From contig JAKCOZ010000005.1 in assembly GCA_022605955.1 (NCBI GenBank), forward strand, positions 53,073,762 to 53,137,761: a stretch of DNA of 64,000 bases, written 5' to 3'. The notes under the pieces are model-generated. The model worked only from the letters and a program-made list of their open reading frames with translations. It did not search any database and had not been told where the DNA came from. The DNA comes from Rallus limicola. Lineage: Eukaryota > Chordata > Aves > Gruiformes > Rallidae. The position numbers and the translations under genes are program-made. This document shows, piece by piece, positions 59,191-64,000 of the stretch; the stretch's first letter is position 1, and each line of letters begins with the position of its first letter.

Positions 59191-60859
59191 GCAAGATCTC
59201 ACATTTACCCATCTCTGGAACTGCATGGTTAGCTGGGCTTAGTTTAGACTGAATGGTTGAGAGATTCCAGTGTTTCAGTTCTATACAGGTTACTATAATA
59301 AAAAATCTCTTCTGTCAGATAGAATTCTTTCACCTTTTTATTTTTTATTTTTCTTTTCACTGGTAACACCAATGAACATGCTGTCCAGTGCAGTTTTTCC
59401 AAAAGGGAAAAAGCTCTGAAACAGTTGATGCAAACAGATGTGCATGAACAGTGCTAATTTCTTCATCAAACAAGTGGAACATTTTAAAATGAAAGTTTTG
59501 ACAAAAAAAAAAAACACAACAAAACAGACAATAAGAGATGTTCATATGAATAAAATCTCAGCTTCTTCCTAGGAATAAGTTTTGGCAGAATGTTTATCCA
59601 GCATGGATAATTCACTCTGCTCTCCTGATGCTCACTGTGAACTGGAAATAAGAGAGTCTGCTTGCACATCACTGTAAATCTTACTCCACAAATGGCTGTT
59701 TAACAAAGGTATGTGTTGTCTCCTGCAGGTTACTGAATGTAAACATGAATGCTGCTGAATAAATGGAAATTAAACTGTGTAATGTAGGCAGTGGATGTCA
59801 TAAATATAAGCTGTTTAGAAAATGCAGAGTAAATAACTGTTGTCAAAGTCTTTGTTTAGAGGCAAAAGGGATGAAGACCATGAAATAGGCAGAGCTTGAG
59901 CTTCTTAAGTGAGAGAATCCAGAGAAATCTATTTTGAAAATCAACTGTGAAGACTTTTATTTAATGCAAGCTTTTAGTGATGTTCTAAGCTACCAGTATG
60001 TGAATCTGCAGAAGTTGAAACTAAGGCCAAACCACAGTGTGGTTTCAAGGCAGGTTGAAAACTTTGGTGCTTGGGAGTTTCTGGCTGAAGCTTAGAAATT
60101 GGAAGAATGTCTGGGCTTGGGTATACTCATGAAGTCTTGGTCAGACAGTCTGATAAAAATGGTTCCTCCTGAGGGCTTCATCCTGCTGCAGAACTGAATA
60201 TACAGTTTTGAAGTTAAAGATATTTGTTTTTTTTCTCTCAGAGGTGCATCTGAACTGTCTTGTCTGAGCTGTAGAACTTGTTTTATGCTACAAAATGGGG
60301 TTTTTGGGGAGGCTTTTGGAAGTTTAAAAACAACTGAGTTTTTAAAACTTGATTTCTTTTAGTTAATAGTGGTAGGTTTCTGGGCTTCAGGCACCAAAGC
60401 TGCTAAACTGGTGTACAAATCTTACCTCTTAAATAGAAAAAATGATGTTGGATCTGTAAATTACTAAACAGATCATGTGCTGAAACCTACGCTTTGGGAA
60501 TTTTCTGTTCTAATGCAGATAGGTGACTTTAAGAAACATAGAACTGTTTTGTTTTGTTTTTCTTTGAGGGTGGGGGGATGTGGAAAGAATATATCCCACA
60601 ATTCATGGTTTGCTTGTGTTATCTTACCAGGGCCAAATTCTGTGTTGCAAAGAGCTCCTTATGTCTTTCTTGGCCCAACCTGCTATGCACAGAAGTCAGC
60701 TTTCTCTTTTAGACCAGATCATAGACCTCAGGAAAGTAATTTCTTCCCTGTCTTTCCTGGCAACTCCAGGAGGCAGGTTTCTTAAGGCTCAAATGCGAGA
60801 TAGAAAAGGAACAGGATTGTGCTGGTGCATGATGCTGCATATTTGAGGGAGTCACAGAG

Positions 60860-61230
60860 GATATGTGCAGAAGGAATCAAGAAGCCTTGCGCTCTCCCAG
60901 CTCTCCGCACTGTTGGAGGGCACTGCACAGGCTCTGGTGCCGAAGTAATTTACAATTAGTTGAAAGCGGTTCTGTTTCATTGCTAATGTATGTACTATTC
61001 AAACAGAAACTATAAAACTGAGCTGAGGCCCATCCTAAGTGTGAATCTTTGCCTCTCCCTCAAAGAGCATAGCTCTCTTTCAAAAATGTAACGCTGTGTG
61101 TGACGCAAGAGTTGCCATGGAAAAATACATTGAGCCAATCATTCATGATTTATTTATAGCAATTAGAATGCACATCCCGAGATCGACTAGTAACTTTGAT
61201 TTTAAAAGAAATAAAAAAAAAAAACCTCAG
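60860..61230. promoter_or_regulatory. Candidate regulatory block with RFX X-box
   Basis: Within 45 bases lie TGACGCAA (61101-61108, CRE/ATF-like), GTTGCCATGGAAAA (61111-61124, very close to the RFX X-box GTTGCCATGGMAAC) and GAGCCAATCA (61132-61141, an NF-Y CCAAT box). Several CpGs survive around them (TAACGC, GACGCA, CCGAGATCGAC) in an otherwise CpG-poor area. RFX, CREB/ATF and NF-Y are known to bind cooperatively at some promoters. Whether this is a promoter or an enhancer cannot be told. Confidence 0.4.
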
Positions 61231-63658
61231 ACAAAGGATTGAGGAATGTAAATTGTTGGGGACATTTGTGAGTCTGTATGGTTAATATATTATTTTGAAA
61301 ATTGATTATGTATGTTCCTGGACAAGGCCTTGAAGTATCAGTGCTGGTGATATTTGCTTCTACATGTCTGCTGCTGATAATGTTGTCACTGCTCTTGTAT
61401 GCTTACCATCTGTTCAGTGACTATCTAGTGGGTATAGTAAATACCAGTTCAAAGTGAGATTTTTCTTCTAATCATCTCTTTTTGAAAATGTCTGTGTAAA
61501 AGTGAATGCTTTGGAGAAATCTGTACACCTGTGTCTTGCTGGGAACATGGTGCCCAAGGTCCTTACAGCTGGATAGGCTTGCCTGTGGTGCTTAAACTAC
61601 AAAAGGCAGCAAACGTCTTCCTCCTGAGGACTTTACATTGCATTCAGGCAGAAAACCTTTATTTATTTATTTTGATGAATATTAACTGCATTTCAGTGTT
61701 GACTTTTTTGGGTAACTGCTGTACTATCAGAACTTTTGTTGATAGCTACCTCCCTGCCCCATGTGCTTTATCTTTGGGCAGTGATGAAAATCAAATAAGC
61801 AAATGCCCAAGTCTTCAGTTTTAAGTATTATTTGTTTAATGGGTGGGCACTCTTGGGGGTTTTCTTTTTTCAGGTACATGTCTTATTGAGACTTTGACTC
61901 TGTTAGAGGTTAAGCTGCTTGTCTGGAGTTTATTGCCCTTGTCCTTCTATCATTATGTGGCTTTCTGAGTTTCATTTCAATTTGGCAGTAAGTTAGGAGT
62001 GTCAACTCTTTGATGTATAGCTCCCTCAGAAGTGAAATCAATAGTGTTTTAAGCACATCGCTTTCTTTCAATGAGGCCATTGCTGGGGGAATTCTTGCAA
62101 TTCTTCAGCTTTCATATTTTGCATCGAAAATAGAAGGTTAAGGAAGAAAATCTGCATAACAAAATCTGAAAGCAACTACTGCCTAGCTGGTTTTAATTAC
62201 CCGGAGTTAATATGTGGATTAGAACACTTAGGTTTCACTGCCTTGGAGCTGGGTATGTGAGAGACACTTTTGATTATAACTAGAGCTTTGTCTCACTTGC
62301 TCCTTGTTCATGGGACTGGTGGAAACTTTCTTTCCATGGACTGATTTTTGTACTCACCTCTTGAACTTGTTGACCTTCTCAAATCTTTGTGTGGGTAGAA
62401 AGGAAGATGGGCTTCTGTGTAGTTGGAGTCCTTGAGGATGCTGCCTGCTGCCCATCAAAGCTTTGTTGGCATCAACACACTCCTGTGCACCACTCCTTCT
62501 GCAGAAATCTTTTTCTGACAGAGATCTCTTCTGTTTGAAAATTACCAGCCAATTTTGGTAGATAAAATGGATTCACGTGCTGAGCTATCTGGAGAACATG
62601 CCACATGTTCGATGCATTAAATAGGGTGAATGTGCAGAGGGAAAATATTGTCCAAGCCTGCCTTGTTGGATAATTGAGTTTTACCTCCTTCAGTGAATTC
62701 CTCCTGTCTTCTCTCTCTGTTGATGTTCAATTTTAGCTCTTTCTTCAAGCCCCTTGCATTTTTGTACTTCTCCATCTCCAGTGCCTAAGGTACTATGCAA
62801 AACTGTTTTGAATAGCCACCTGCAGACAAGAGGTGTTTCCCACTGACCATGCCACACTTGGTAGCTGAAACTTACAGCTCTGTGAAATACCTAATGAGGA
62901 GGTGAGGGGTAAGTGCTGAAGCCCATTTAATCTAATGTGTCACTAACTGATAATTTAGCACCATTTGAGAGAAAAATCAGAATGTCCATGAAGAATCAGT
63001 GAATTATTCTTTGTTGTAGCCGTGCTTTGGAACCCAAAGAAGTATTCCCCATACTACTTTGAGAAGATAGTCAGGTTTTTTCTCATCTCTCAATATGAGC
63101 TTTGATATTTGGACACTGTAGTGTTGTCCATTGGTCTCTTGTTTCCACATAGTGCAAACATAACTGCATTTCTTTACAGAGGCTTTAGATTTATGTTTCA
63201 GCCAATTTTACAACACCACTATGCCTGGAATAGGAAATTAAGGAGGATTGACTCTATGCATGGATGGATCTCTTCTGCTCCTGGATCTTTATCCAAAGCT
63301 ATGCTTCCTAGAAGTAGCCATGAGATGCCAGATTTCTCATGTGCACTTCTTGCAGCAGAAATTGATTATATGACTTGGCAACAATCTTGAGAAGGATTGT
63401 CTTAGTGCTTATATGCAGGCATGGTATCTTCATATTTTCAGTTTGCTGACTTTAACTGTATCACAGTGAATATGCCAATTGAATTAGCTATCCAGTGAGA
63501 CTGCTGAGAGCTGAGAAAGTAGCTCTGCTTCCTGCTGTCTGGCATGTGTGTGGAGGTAAAAATTGCTTGGCAGCTCAAAGAAATATTTAAAAGTGATCTT
63601 TAACATTAAATGTATTCAGATTTTTTTTTAATGGCTGTAAACAGGAATATTGTTCTCC

Positions 63659-64000
63659 TGTCAAATGGGAATATGCTTTCAGCTGAGATAGTTAATTTTC
63701 TCTCTATTTTCTTTCTGCTAGCTGGCATAGTGCTGGCATTTGCATTTAGTGTGAGAATAATGTTAGTAACACGCTGATGGGTTTCAGTTGTTGCTGGGTG
63801 GTCATTGTGTCCACTCTAAGTCAAGGACTTCTCAGCTTCTCTCACCCTGTCAAGTGCACAAGAAGCTGGGAGAGCACAGCCAGGACAGCTGGCCCAGAAT
63901 GACCAGAGGAGAATTCTCTACCATAGAGCACCATGATCTGGATATAACTGGGAAAGCTGTCTGGGAGGTGGAATTGCTGCTCCAACAGAGACTGGGTATT
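63659..64000 (+). mobile_element. ERVL-type LTR, cut by the window edge
   Basis: The sequence from TGTCAAATGGG onward follows the U3 of a common avian ERVL LTR family: GAGATAGTTAATTTTCT, AGCTGGCATAGTGCTGG, TTTAGTGTGAGAATAATGTT, CTCTAAGTCAAGGACTT, CACAAGAAGCTGGGAG, AGCACAGCCAGGACAGCTG, then a TATA-like GATATAACTGG (63941-63951). The rest of the LTR, and any internal retroviral region, would lie beyond position 64000. No viral protein sequence is present in the window. The U3 start at TG (63659) is approximate. Confidence 0.8.

Larger units (their letters stand above)
56746..63658. other. Non-coding interval with regulatory candidates
   Basis: No gene supported. Separate entries give the palindrome at 57789, the C run at 57908, and the conserved-looking stretches at 58890-59190 and 60860-61230. 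Frames such as 60477-60785 (102 residues) and 61531-61824 (97 residues) have no recognisable domain. Confidence 0.45.

Noticed and set aside
61095..61145. MHC class II-type S-X-Y promoter
   Set aside because: The boxes are present but the order of the X1, X2 and Y equivalents does not match on either strand.
1..64000. CRISPR arrays, operons, tRNA or rRNA genes, phage or bacterial systems
   Set aside because: No regularly spaced repeats, no cloverleaf-type tRNA with A and B boxes, no rRNA-like sequence and no prokaryotic gene density; the retroelement content is avian.

Overview
The window looks like bird nuclear DNA: AT-rich, mostly non-coding, with at least eight separate CR1 LINE insertions of different ages, a 3' CR1 tail made of ATTCTRTG-type octamers in several of them, an avian-type ERVL long terminal repeat running off the right edge, and no prokaryotic gene organisation. 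The species cannot be fixed from what is visible. No intact host protein-coding gene is supported; the longer open frames are CR1 pieces (often read antisense) or chance.

Layout. 1-10200: CR1 fragments at 166-691 (minus) and 4201-4545 (plus) in unique sequence, with conserved-looking AT-rich blocks around 8.0-8.5 kb and 9.0-9.8 kb. 10201-10872: a CpG-rich LTR-like element with TATA box, polyadenylation signal and a strong hairpin. 10873-24875: unique sequence with two old CR1 relics (16.1 kb, 22.3 kb). 24900-27545: the most unusual stretch, about 2.6 kb of decayed lysine/glutamate/serine-rich coding sequence in shifting frames, with AHNAK-like motifs, starting at a good splice acceptor. 27546-41093: unique sequence, a weak candidate exon at 28060-28170 and a CR1 tail at 36.7 kb.

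41094-47050 is a CR1 hot spot. It holds a minus-strand fragment, a 614-bp plus-strand 3' end, and a near-complete CR1 (43070-47050). That element has a rare intact 5' end: a GC-rich promoter region built of two roughly 235-bp tandem units, then an ORF1 relic, an endonuclease relic and a reverse transcriptase with its FADD site. It is interrupted by a younger nested CR1 (44566-45093), by a possible 3'-transduced segment, and by a stretch of non-CR1 sequence before the 3' end. 47050-64000 is again mostly unique, with a MIR-like SINE relic (54.4 kb), a degenerate CR1 (56.6 kb), a 24-bp perfect palindrome (57.8 kb), conserved-looking regulatory candidates (58.9-59.2 and 60.9-61.2 kb, the latter with an RFX X-box) and the ERVL LTR from 63.66 kb.

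The retroelement pieces do not work together as a pathway. They record successive insertions, nesting and decay in a gene-poor region. The AHNAK-like relic suggests that a large structural protein gene, or a copy of its giant exon, once lay here.
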